6,057 nt of DNA from Bacillota bacterium (lineage in GTDB: Bacteria > Bacillota > Clostridia > Lachnospirales > Lachnospiraceae): positions 1-6,057 of the forward strand of contig JAEYRR010000294.1 of NCBI GenBank assembly GCA_023435505.1, given 5' to 3'. Below are positions 1 to 5,761 of this stretch, piece after piece (positions within the stretch are counted from its first letter, which is position 1; each line of letters begins with the position of its first letter). Below the pieces are notes generated by a model. It did not search any database, was not told the origin of the DNA, and saw nothing but the letters and a program-made list of their open reading frames with translations. The translations under genes were made by a program, and so were the position numbers.

Positions 1-128
1 TCCTTACAGTAGTTATATAAGAATAAACTATCTGCCCCATTATGCCCATAGAATTCTGCTTGGCTCAGCACACTTTCCTCAAGCTCATTTTCCGCATTTA
101 TAAAAGGAATCAGCTTCTTATAATCCAT
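1..128 (-). CDS. N-terminal fragment of a HisF-like/HisIE-type histidine biosynthesis protein (cut by window edge)
   Basis: Only the first 42 codons are inside the window; the frame is open to the left edge. The ATG is at 128-126, preceded by AGGAG with a 7-nt gap, and the hisA stop codon overlaps that ribosome binding site, so the gene is translated as the next cistron of the his operon. The peptide starts MDYKKLIPFINAENELEES and later has GADSLFLYNY at residues 31-40. This pattern, a first beta strand (KLIPFI) then GAD plus a hydrophobic second strand, matches the start of HisF/HisA barrels. However, the position of the HisF catalytic Asp11 (PCLDVKDG in ordinary HisF) is Asn here, and the segment between the strands is short. 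From memory, Lachnospiraceae HisIE proteins (phosphoribosyl-AMP cyclohydrolase / phosphoribosyl-ATP diphosphatase) carry such a degenerate HisF-like N-terminal domain, so that is my best guess. A divergent HisF is the alternative; the diagnostic C-terminus is not visible. Confidence 0.6.
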   Translation of the reverse strand, partial: MDYKKLIPFINAENELEESVLSQAEFYGHNGADSLFLYNYCK

Positions 129-138
129 TGTTATTCTC

Positions 139-861
139 CTAACTCTGTTGAAATATTTCAATTGCGTTTTTTAAATCAATCTTATGTTCGTATAATGCCT
201 TACCTAAAATTACTCCTTTAGCGCCGATTTCCTCAAGCATCTCTAGATCCTTTAGGGATGCAGTTCCACCAGATACTATCACATCTAATCCGGTTGCATC
301 AATCAGTTCCTTGGCAAAGACGATATTGGCTCCCTCAAGCATTCCATCTCGGTTAACATCCGTATAAACAACAGTTGTAATACCAATCTCCTTCATTACT
401 TTAGCCAGAGAAACCGTATTATAGATACTTACCTTCTCCCAGGCATCTGTCATTACCATGTTATCCTTGGCATCGATTGAGATTACTAATCTCTCTGCCC
501 CAAAGGTATTTACTGCTTCTTTAATAAAGGCCGGACTTTGGGCAGCTCTAGAGCCAATGACTACCTTTTTTGCCCCAAGTGCTAATGTGTGTTCTATATC
601 TTTAATGGTACGAATACCACCACCAACCTGTACCGGTATATCTATACTATGTATAATATCTTCAATTACACTGTCATTTACGGAATGGCCAACTGCCGCC
701 CCATCCAAATCAATAATATGTAGGAATTTTGCACCTCTGTCTTCCCATGCCTTGGCAACCTTCTCAGGAAAGCGGGAATATATAACCAGATTATCATAAT
801 GTCCCTTTTTCGTCCGGACACATTGTCCATTTTTTATGTCTATTACTGGATAGATAAGCAT
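139..861 (-). CDS. hisA: HisA, ProFAR isomerase (phosphoribosylformimino-5-aminoimidazole carboxamide ribotide isomerase)
   Basis: This 240-residue protein has the normal length for HisA, the cytosolic (beta/alpha)8 enzyme that isomerises the aminoaldose ProFAR to the aminoketose PRFAR, the substrate of IGP synthase. Visible family marks, in order, are: YPVIDIKNG at residues 4-12 with Asp8, the expected catalytic base; HIIDLDGAAVG at 48-58; the phosphate-binding stretch VQVGGGIRT at 78-85; SIDAKDN around Asp130, the expected second catalytic Asp; TDAWEK at 138-143, where HisA rather than HisF has a Trp; YTDVNRDGMLEG at 166-177; and VSGGTAS plus GVILGKALYE near the C-terminus. The start is supported by GGGAGGAGT ending 4 nt before the ATG. 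The gene lies 14 bp after hisB and its TAG stop overlaps the ribosome binding site of the next cistron. HisH, often encoded just before hisA, is missing here. Identification as HisA rather than HisF is firm. Confidence 0.97.
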   Translation of the reverse strand: MLIYPVIDIKNGQCVRTKKGHYDNLVIYSRFPEKVAKAWEDRGAKFLHIIDLDGAAVGHSVNDSVIEDIIHSIDIPVQVGGGIRTIKDIEHTLALGAKKVVIGSRAAQSPAFIKEAVNTFGAERLVISIDAKDNMVMTDAWEKVSIYNTVSLAKVMKEIGITTVVYTDVNRDGMLEGANIVFAKELIDATGLDVIVSGGTASLKDLEMLEEIGAKGVILGKALYEHKIDLKNAIEIFQQS

Positions 862-875
862 GATACTCCTCCCAA

Positions 876-1463
876 TTATAAAGCACCTTTTGTAGACAAT
901 ATACCACTGATGCGTTTATCTTCTGTAGTTGCTTCATCTAAAGCCTTTGCAAAAGCTTTAAATGCAGCCTCAATGATATGGTGATTATTACTTCCATTTA
1001 ACATTTTAATATGTAGATTCATCCCTGCAGAATAGGAAATGGCATAGAAGAACTCTTTTACCATCTCGGTATCCATATCGCCTACCTTATCTACGGTTAA
1101 TGGTAACTCATAGGATAAATATGGCCTTCCGGATAAATCAATGGCACATAAAACAAGGGCATCATCCATAGGAAGAATAAAAGAGCCATAGCGTTTAATG
1201 CCTTTTTTATCATGTAACGCCTCCCTAATGGCATTACCTAATACAATACCTGTATCTTCAATCGTATGATGACTATCTACCATAAGATCTCCCTTTACCT
1301 GACAATCCAAATTAAAGAATCCATGTCTGGCAAAGCTATTTAACATATGATCAAAAAAGCCGATTCCTGTAGATATATTGGTACTACCACTGCCATCTAA
1401 CTCTAATGACAAACAAATATCCGTTTCGCTTGTCTTACGTTCAATTTTTGAGGTTCTGTTCAT
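876..1463 (-). CDS. hisB: HisB, imidazoleglycerol-phosphate dehydratase (monofunctional)
   Basis: This 195-residue protein dehydrates imidazole glycerol phosphate to imidazole acetol phosphate and is a manganese enzyme of the cytosol. It has the His-rich metal-binding signatures of the family: GFFDHM at 35-40, DSHHTIED at 63-70 and NNHHIIEAAFKAFAKAL at 159-175. It ends in KGAL. There is no HAD-type histidinol-phosphatase domain, unlike the fused enterobacterial HisB, so histidinol phosphate must be cleaved by a separate phosphatase not seen here. I chose the ATG at 1463-1461. It gives the typical N-terminus MNRTSKIERKTSETDI and has GGGAAG upstream with a 7-nt gap. An in-frame ATG five codons earlier (1478) has only an A-rich run upstream and would bury that binding site inside the gene. 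It is followed after 14 bp by hisA and separated from hisD by 68 bp. Confidence 0.96.
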   Translation of the reverse strand: MNRTSKIERKTSETDICLSLELDGSGSTNISTGIGFFDHMLNSFARHGFFNLDCQVKGDLMVDSHHTIEDTGIVLGNAIREALHDKKGIKRYGSFILPMDDALVLCAIDLSGRPYLSYELPLTVDKVGDMDTEMVKEFFYAISYSAGMNLHIKMLNGSNNHHIIEAAFKAFAKALDEATTEDKRISGILSTKGAL

Positions 1464-1489
1464 GTATTCACTTCCCATCTTTTTTTACT

Positions 1490-1518
1490 ATTATATATAA
1501 TAAATCGTCAAATATAAA
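1490..1518 (-). promoter_or_regulatory. Weak possible internal promoter before hisB
   Basis: The 68-bp hisD-hisB gap is strongly AT-rich and contains a perfect TATAAT (1495-1490), with TTTATA (1518-1513) at a 17-bp spacing. The -35 match is only 4 of 6, and AT-rich DNA produces such matches by chance. It could give some hisD-independent transcription of hisB-hisA and the following gene. No hairpin or terminator is visible in the gap. Confidence 0.25.
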
Positions 1519-1531
1519 GTTAATATTACAA

Positions 1532-2830
1532 CTATTTTGTCTCCTCAAACCGTACTGCAATAGAATTAGCATGAGCTGTCAACTGTTCCGCATTGGCAAA
1601 TGCAACAATATCCTTATAGATAGGTTCTAGGGCTTCCCTTGAATAACTGATGATACTGGACTTCTTGATAAAGTCATCTACGCTCAGTGGAGAGAAAAAT
1701 TTGGCGGTTCCATTGGTAGGAAGCACATGATTCGGTCCTGCAAAATAATCTCCTAAAGGCTCTGAGCTATACGAACCAAGGAAGATGGCCCCGGCATTCT
1801 TAGTCTTTGTCATGGTATTAAAAGGATCCTTCGTGACAATCTCTAAATGCTCAGAAGCTATTTCATTGGTTACCTCAATTGCTTCCTCCATATCTTTTGC
1901 TAAAAGAATATAACCATAATTCTCTAAAGATTTTTCTAATATAGCCTTTCTGGACAATTTCTGCACAAAGTCCTCAACCTCTTTAGAAACTTTATCCGCT
2001 AAATCCTCACTGGTAGTCACTAAGATCGCACTGGCCATCTCATCATGCTCTGCCTGAGATAATAAATCTGCTGCAACAAATCTTGCATTTGCACTTTCGT
2101 CAGCCAACACAAGAATCTCACTTGGGCCAGCAATTGAATCAATGCTGACATGTCCATAAACCGCCTTTTTCGCAAGTGCCACATAGATATTACCTGGGCC
2201 AACGATTTTATCTACCTTAGGGATAGACTCTGTACCATAAGCCATGGCAGCAATCGCCTGGGCTCCACCAGCTTTGTATATTTTGTGTACCCCAGCTTCA
2301 TTGGCGGCCACAAGAGTAGTTGGATACACCTTGCCATTCATATCCGGAGGGGTTGTCATAATAATCTCTTCCACACCAGCTACAACAGCAGGAACTACAT
2401 TCATTAGTACACTGGAAGGGTAAACGGCTTTTCCTCCAGGCACATAGACACCTACTCTATTAAGAGGTGTCACCTTCTGCCCAAGGATACTGCCATCAGG
2501 CTTCGAATCAAACCAACTGAACTGCTTTTGCTTGCTGTGGAACTCTCTTATATTTACTAAAGCTTTACGAATAATTTCAACAAGTGCTGGTTCTACAAGA
2601 GTATATGCCTCTTTGATTTCTTCCTCTGTAACCAAAATGTTCTCTGAATTAATCTCTGCCTTATCAAATTTTTTAGTAAAGGAAAAGACTGCCTCATCTC
2701 TATGTAATCTTACTTCCTCTATAATAGCAGCTACTGCCTCTTCATATTCCGGATAGCTGTTTGGACTTCTTTTTAATAAATCCTCCAGAAGATTCTTTTT
2801 TGTTTCCTCAGTAATCTGTACGATTCTCAT
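1532..2830 (-). CDS. hisD: HisD, histidinol dehydrogenase
   Basis: This 432-residue enzyme catalyses the last two steps of the pathway, the NAD-dependent four-electron oxidation of L-histidinol to L-histidine, as a zinc-dependent cytosolic homodimer. Length and motifs match the family throughout: RVGVYVPGG at 125-133, AGGAQAIAAMAYGT at 187-200, VGPGN at 210-214, and DSIAGPSEILVLAD at 231-244. The expected zinc ligands are present as Gln259 and His262 (SQAEH), Asp361 (GDYFAGPNHVLPT) and His420 (TAHANSI). The catalytic Glu327-His328 pair sits in ASEHLEI. The start ATG at 2830 follows AGGAGGAG with a 5-nt gap, and hisG ends 13 bp upstream. No frameshift or missing key residue is visible. The wider AT-rich gap after this gene is the only loose joint in the operon. 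Confidence 0.98.
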   Translation of the reverse strand: MRIVQITEETKKNLLEDLLKRSPNSYPEYEEAVAAIIEEVRLHRDEAVFSFTKKFDKAEINSENILVTEEEIKEAYTLVEPALVEIIRKALVNIREFHSKQKQFSWFDSKPDGSILGQKVTPLNRVGVYVPGGKAVYPSSVLMNVVPAVVAGVEEIIMTTPPDMNGKVYPTTLVAANEAGVHKIYKAGGAQAIAAMAYGTESIPKVDKIVGPGNIYVALAKKAVYGHVSIDSIAGPSEILVLADESANARFVAADLLSQAEHDEMASAILVTTSEDLADKVSKEVEDFVQKLSRKAILEKSLENYGYILLAKDMEEAIEVTNEIASEHLEIVTKDPFNTMTKTKNAGAIFLGSYSSEPLGDYFAGPNHVLPTNGTAKFFSPLSVDDFIKKSSIISYSREALEPIYKDIVAFANAEQLTAHANSIAVRFEETK

Positions 2831-2843
2831 TTAGTCTCCTCCT

Positions 2844-3485
2844 TTATTTGTTGATTACTTCCTTCAAATCACGGATTATCTTTGTGATTCTCTCATGCTC
2901 CATCTTCATACTGACCTGATTAACCACTACTCTAGCAGACAATGGACAGATTTCCTCTAAAACTACCAAGCCATTTTCCTTTAAAGTTGAACCGGTTTCT
3001 ACAATATCTACGATTACTTCACTTAAGCCGACAATAGGTGCCAACTCTATAGAGCCGTTTAATTTGATGATTTCTACGGTCTGGTGTTTCTTATTGTAGA
3101 AATAGTCCTTTGCTATATTCGGATACTTCGTAGCAACTCGAATCAACTCTCCATGCTGTAAAAGTTCTGCTGCTTTTAATGGCCCTGCCACACACATGTG
3201 ACATTTCCCAAGGCCCAGATCCATAACCTCATACATCTTACGACCTTCCTCCAAAATAGTATCCTTTCCAACTACCCCGATATCAGCAGCCCCATATTCC
3301 ACATAGGTTGGAACATCAGTAGCTTTTGCTAAGAAGAACTTTAGCTTAAGCTCCTCATTGACAAAGATCAACTTTCTTGATTTGGGATCCTTAATCTCTT
3401 CACAGGTAATTCCAATCTCTTCTAATATACCTAATGTCTTATTAGCCAATCGGCCTTTTGCTAATGCAAATGTGATATATTTCAT
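2844..3485 (-). CDS. hisG: HisG, ATP phosphoribosyltransferase catalytic subunit, short form
   Basis: HisG condenses ATP and PRPP to phosphoribosyl-ATP, the first committed and feedback-controlled step of histidine synthesis. The 213-residue protein is the short (HisG-S) form: it has the two-lobed periplasmic-binding-protein-like catalytic core but lacks the roughly 80-residue C-terminal ACT-like regulatory domain of long HisG. Visible marks are the N-terminus YITFALAKGRL (3-13), GAADIGVVGKD at 65-75, and the PRPP-binding loop VDIVETGSTLKENGL at 159-173. Short HisG is known to need the HisZ regulatory partner for activity and histidine inhibition, and hisZ is directly upstream. The ATG overlaps the hisZ TGA stop as ATGA (3482-3485), and GGGAG lies 7 nt before the ATG inside the hisZ end, indicating coupled translation and likely 1:1 expression of the two subunits. 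Confidence 0.97.
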   Translation of the reverse strand: MKYITFALAKGRLANKTLGILEEIGITCEEIKDPKSRKLIFVNEELKLKFFLAKATDVPTYVEYGAADIGVVGKDTILEEGRKMYEVMDLGLGKCHMCVAGPLKAAELLQHGELIRVATKYPNIAKDYFYNKKHQTVEIIKLNGSIELAPIVGLSEVIVDIVETGSTLKENGLVVLEEICPLSARVVVNQVSMKMEHERITKIIRDLKEVINK

Positions 3486-4747
3486 AGTTCATCTCCCACT
3501 AAATTCAGTTCTGTTACTCCATCTTCACCTTCAATCGACAGTAGTCTGGCAATCATGTTCTTCTTTCCGTATGCTGCATATTCGTCCATTTGTCGTTTTG
3601 AGGACTTTCTGACTAGTTCTACCTTAGTACCAGCTTTACGAAGTTCTTTGCCAAGCTTAATCGCTGTTTTTCTGGCATTGATATCATATACAATCATGGT
3701 ACTCAAACCAATATCCTTGTGTTGAACCATCTGTCTATTCAGTGCTAACATCAATTGATCGATGACAATGGCAAATCCAATGGCTGGTGCATCTTTCCCA
3801 AACTGACCAACCAAATTATCGTATCGGCCTCCGGTCACAATCACATCACCTGTACCATAGGTATAACCTCTGAAAATGATACCAGTATAATAGTTATATT
3901 TGCTTAACATACCTAGATCAAAACTAATATATTTATCTAAACCATAAATCTCTAGAATCTCATTTAATTGAAGTAGTCGTTCAATGGCCTTTAGGGATCT
4001 TTCATTATGTACATGTTCTTTAGCAAAGAGAAGGTTTTCATCTCCACCAAATAATTCAGGAATCTTTAAAATCAGTTCTTCTAAGGTCTTATCCAGATTC
4101 TTGCTATTAATCAGTTCTTCCACTCCAAAAAGATTCTTACTTTCAATGAGATTTTTAAGCTCCATGGATTCTTCTTCATTCATCCCAGCTTCTTCTAAAA
4201 TTCCATTAAAAAAATCTGCATGACCAATTTCTAACTGAAACTCCTTTAACCCTGCTTTTTGCAGACATTCTATGGTAAGCGCAATCATCTCCGCATCTGC
4301 ATCTACGCTTTTATCATTAATTAACTCAGCTCCAAGTTGGGTGACTTCCTTTAATTTTCCTTGGTACCTAGAAGCATTGATAAACGTATTTCCCATATAA
4401 CAGAGACGGATAGGAAGCTCTTCCTCCTTAAAATACTTGGCAGCGCATCTAGCTATGGATGGTGTAAAATCGGGGCGAAGAACCAGCGTATTTCCTTCCT
4501 TATCAAAGAATTTGTACATCTCCTTCGAGGCGATAGTTCCTCGTTCCTTATTAAAGATATCAAAATATTCAAAGGTAGGTGTCTCAATATCCTGAAAATG
4601 ATATAGTTCTAACATATCATGAATGTTCTGTTCTACGATATGCTTATTTCTGCATTCTGAATTATAAATGTCTCGGACACCCTCTGGAGTATGTAATAAC
4701 CCATGGATACCAAACTTCTCAGATAAATTGTATTCACCTATACTCAT
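3482..4747 (-). CDS. hisZ: HisZ, ATP phosphoribosyltransferase regulatory subunit (HisRS paralogue)
   Basis: HisZ resembles the catalytic core of class II histidyl-tRNA synthetase but serves as the activating, histidine-sensing partner of short HisG. In the 421-residue product I see TPEGVRDIY at 20-28 (motif 1 region), LVLRPDFTPSIARCAA at 88-103 (motif 2), RYQGKLKEVTQLGAELI at 127-143, YNYYTG at 284-289, and TGGRYDNLVGQFGKDAPAIGFAI at 305-327. The active HisRS motif RGLDYYTG has an essential Arg, but here that segment reads LSKYNYYTG without it. Together with the adjacent short hisG, this argues for HisZ and not a tRNA synthetase. The last ~75 residues (from about 350) look like a reduced anticodon-binding-type fold. 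I chose the ATG at 4747, with GAAAGAGG upstream and a 5-nt gap. An in-frame GTG at 4768 lies inside a palindrome and would add seven residues without a clear binding site. It is the first gene of the his operon. Confidence 0.95.
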   Translation of the reverse strand: MSIGEYNLSEKFGIHGLLHTPEGVRDIYNSECRNKHIVEQNIHDMLELYHFQDIETPTFEYFDIFNKERGTIASKEMYKFFDKEGNTLVLRPDFTPSIARCAAKYFKEEELPIRLCYMGNTFINASRYQGKLKEVTQLGAELINDKSVDADAEMIALTIECLQKAGLKEFQLEIGHADFFNGILEEAGMNEEESMELKNLIESKNLFGVEELINSKNLDKTLEELILKIPELFGGDENLLFAKEHVHNERSLKAIERLLQLNEILEIYGLDKYISFDLGMLSKYNYYTGIIFRGYTYGTGDVIVTGGRYDNLVGQFGKDAPAIGFAIVIDQLMLALNRQMVQHKDIGLSTMIVYDINARKTAIKLGKELRKAGTKVELVRKSSKRQMDEYAAYGKKNMIARLLSIEGEDGVTELNLVGDEL

Positions 4748-4760
4748 AATTACCTCTTTC
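4748..4760 (-). promoter_or_regulatory. Ribosome binding site that sets the hisZ start
   Basis: GAAAGAGG followed by TAATT and ATG supports translation from 4747. The alternative in-frame GTG at 4768 has no comparable site and lies in the palindrome. The binding site starts directly after that palindrome, so a hairpin or a bound repressor could touch it. Confidence 0.8.
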
Positions 4761-4761
4761 T

Positions 4762-4781
4762 TTAGCACTTTAAAGTGCTAA
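4762..4781 (-). promoter_or_regulatory. Perfect 20-bp palindrome, candidate operator in the his operon leader
   Basis: TTAGCACTTTAAAGTGCTAA is a perfect 20-bp inverted repeat with no spacer. It lies about 29-48 bases after the predicted transcription start and one base before the hisZ Shine-Dalgarno stretch. A spacer-free, roughly 20-bp operator with a central TTTAAA-like core recalls operators of TrpR-family repressors. A TrpR-like protein (YerC/HisR) has been proposed as the histidine regulator in Firmicutes, so it is a reasonable candidate, but that assignment is inference. The outer arms also match those of the CIRCE heat-shock element (TTAGCACTC, 9 nt, GAGTGCTAA), although CIRCE's spacer is missing. 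In RNA it could form a hairpin of about eight base pairs with a UUAA-type loop. I am confident that the palindrome exists and less so of the bound protein. Confidence 0.8.
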
Positions 4782-4815
4782 TTCTCTACCATGCTACTAA
4801 AATGAATTTTTAAAT

Positions 4816-4844
4816 ATTATATCCAAGAGGGCCTGCCCTGTCAA
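4816..4844 (-). promoter_or_regulatory. Consensus sigma-A promoter of the his operon
   Basis: On the minus strand TTGACA (4844-4839), a 17-bp spacer and TATAAT (4821-4816) match the sigma-A/sigma-70 consensus at all twelve positions and at optimal spacing. The predicted start of transcription is an A near 4809, giving a hisZ leader of about 62 nt. It lies just beyond the proC terminator, so the his operon has its own start. A promoter this strong is expected to need a repressor, which fits the palindrome downstream. Confidence 0.92.
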
Positions 4845-4854
4845 GAAAAATTCC

Positions 4855-4890
4855 AAAGGAAAATGCGAGTAACCATGTAATTACTCGCAT
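4855..4890 (-). terminator. Rho-independent terminator after proC
   Basis: Reading the minus strand, ATGCGAGTAA (4890-4881), an 8-nt loop and TTACTCGCAT (4872-4863) form a perfect 10-bp stem. It is followed by TTT-CC-TTT, a modest T-rich tract. It begins 10 bases after the proC stop codon and ends about 10 bases before the his -35 box, so it separates proC transcription from the his operon. The imperfect T tract and four G-C pairs suggest a moderate rather than very strong terminator. The opposite strand lacks a T tract, so it is unidirectional. Confidence 0.85.
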
Positions 4891-4900
4891 ACTTGACCTT

Positions 4901-5692
4901 TTATAGTTGCCTAGATTTATTCGCACATGCCTTCATTGCTTCGATCACACAACTTCTAAGGCCTTTTTCTTCGAGTACACGTACTGCTTCAATGGTGGTT
5001 CCTCCAGGACTACAAACCATATCCTTTAAGACTCCTGGGTGGAGATTAGTTTCTAGCATAAGCTTTGCACTACCCATTACACTTTGAGCAGCAAATTCAT
5101 ATGCCTGAGCTCTTGGCATACCATCTGCTACTGCAGCATCTGCCATGGCTTCTATAAACATAAAGACATAGGCTGGAGAACTTCCACTGACTGCTACAAC
5201 AACGTCCATTAGATTCTCACCTACCACCTGTACCTTACCAAAGCAACTGAGTAATTCTACAGTTTTATTAAGCTCATCATCGGTAACATTTTTATTTTTA
5301 CAAGCTGCCGTCATACCCTCTCCTACTAAAGCAGGAGTGTTTGGCATGGTGCGAACCAGCTTAATCTCTTTACCAAACCTATTTTCATACCAGTCGATTG
5401 TCTTACCAGCCACAATACTAACTATCAGTTTGTCACTTGTAACGACCTCTTTGATTTCTTCAATTACGCTAGCCATATACTGTGGCTTTACTGCAAAAAA
5501 GATCACATCAGACTCACTCACTACTTCACAATTATGTAAAGTAGTGGAAACACCTAATTCCTTAGCCTTCTCTAATTGATCTTTAATAGCGTCAGAAACA
5601 ATTATATCAGATGCTTTTACCTTACCATTTGCTAGTATCCCTTTTATGATAGCCGTAGCCATGTTTCCATAGCCGATAAATCCCAATCTCAT
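4901..5692 (-). CDS. proC: ProC, pyrroline-5-carboxylate reductase
   Basis: ProC reduces 1-pyrroline-5-carboxylate to L-proline with NAD(P)H, the last step of proline synthesis, in the cytosol. The 263-residue protein has normal length. It begins with the Rossmann dinucleotide-binding motif GFIGYGNMA at 4-12, then AVKPQ at 67-71, SIVAGKT at 92-98 and RTMPNTPALVGEGMTA at 114-129. The C-terminal dimerisation/active-site domain contains VSGSSPAYVFMFIEAMADAAV at 168-188 and the family signature HPGVLKDMVCSPGGTTIEAV at 218-237. The ATG at 5692 follows AAGGAGG with a 7-nt gap. It sits 51 bp after recU and is closed by a hairpin terminator before the his promoter. No proA or proB lies beside it, so it is a standalone proline gene that probably has its own weak promoter or is read through from recU. 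Confidence 0.97.
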   Translation of the reverse strand: MRLGFIGYGNMATAIIKGILANGKVKASDIIVSDAIKDQLEKAKELGVSTTLHNCEVVSESDVIFFAVKPQYMASVIEEIKEVVTSDKLIVSIVAGKTIDWYENRFGKEIKLVRTMPNTPALVGEGMTAACKNKNVTDDELNKTVELLSCFGKVQVVGENLMDVVVAVSGSSPAYVFMFIEAMADAAVADGMPRAQAYEFAAQSVMGSAKLMLETNLHPGVLKDMVCSPGGTTIEAVRVLEEKGLRSCVIEAMKACANKSRQL

Positions 5693-5732
5693 AATAGTTC
5701 CTCCTTATATTTGGTACCCACTATTGTCCTTT

Positions 5733-5761
5733 AGTCTACCACCTTAACTCCGACTCGTCAA
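5733..5761 (-). promoter_or_regulatory. Possible sigma-A promoter for proC
   Basis: TTGACG (5761-5756) and TAGACT (5738-5733) are separated by exactly 17 bp and match the consensus at 5 of 6 and 4 of 6 positions. The -35 box lies inside the last codons of recU. Transcription would begin near 5726, giving a short proC leader of about 34 nt. No terminator is visible between recU and proC, so readthrough from upstream is an equal or additional source. Confidence 0.4.

Noticed and set aside
458..799. Plus-strand open frame opposite hisA (and similar plus-strand frames at 2150-2407, 2532-2756, 3984-4223, 4361-4606, 5337-5579)
   Set aside because: These lie wholly opposite strongly conserved genes, give low-complexity Ser/Ile-rich products and have no family resemblance; they are shadow frames.
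2020..2202. Minus-strand 60-residue frame within hisD
   Set aside because: It is out of frame inside the conserved zinc-site region of hisD and has no recognisable motif.
3482..4747. Histidyl-tRNA synthetase (hisS)
   Set aside because: The RGLDYYTG catalytic Arg is absent and the gene overlaps a short-form hisG, both as expected for HisZ.
4762..4781. CIRCE element (HrcA operator)
   Set aside because: The arms TTAGCACT/AGTGCTAA match, but CIRCE needs a 9-nt spacer between TTAGCACTC and GAGTGCTAA. Here the arms join directly, and the downstream genes are not chaperones.
4778..4792. Leader peptide for his attenuation
   Set aside because: The leader contains only a four-codon frame (Met-Val-Glu-Asn-stop) without a good ribosome binding site or any His codon, and no terminator/antiterminator pair follows.
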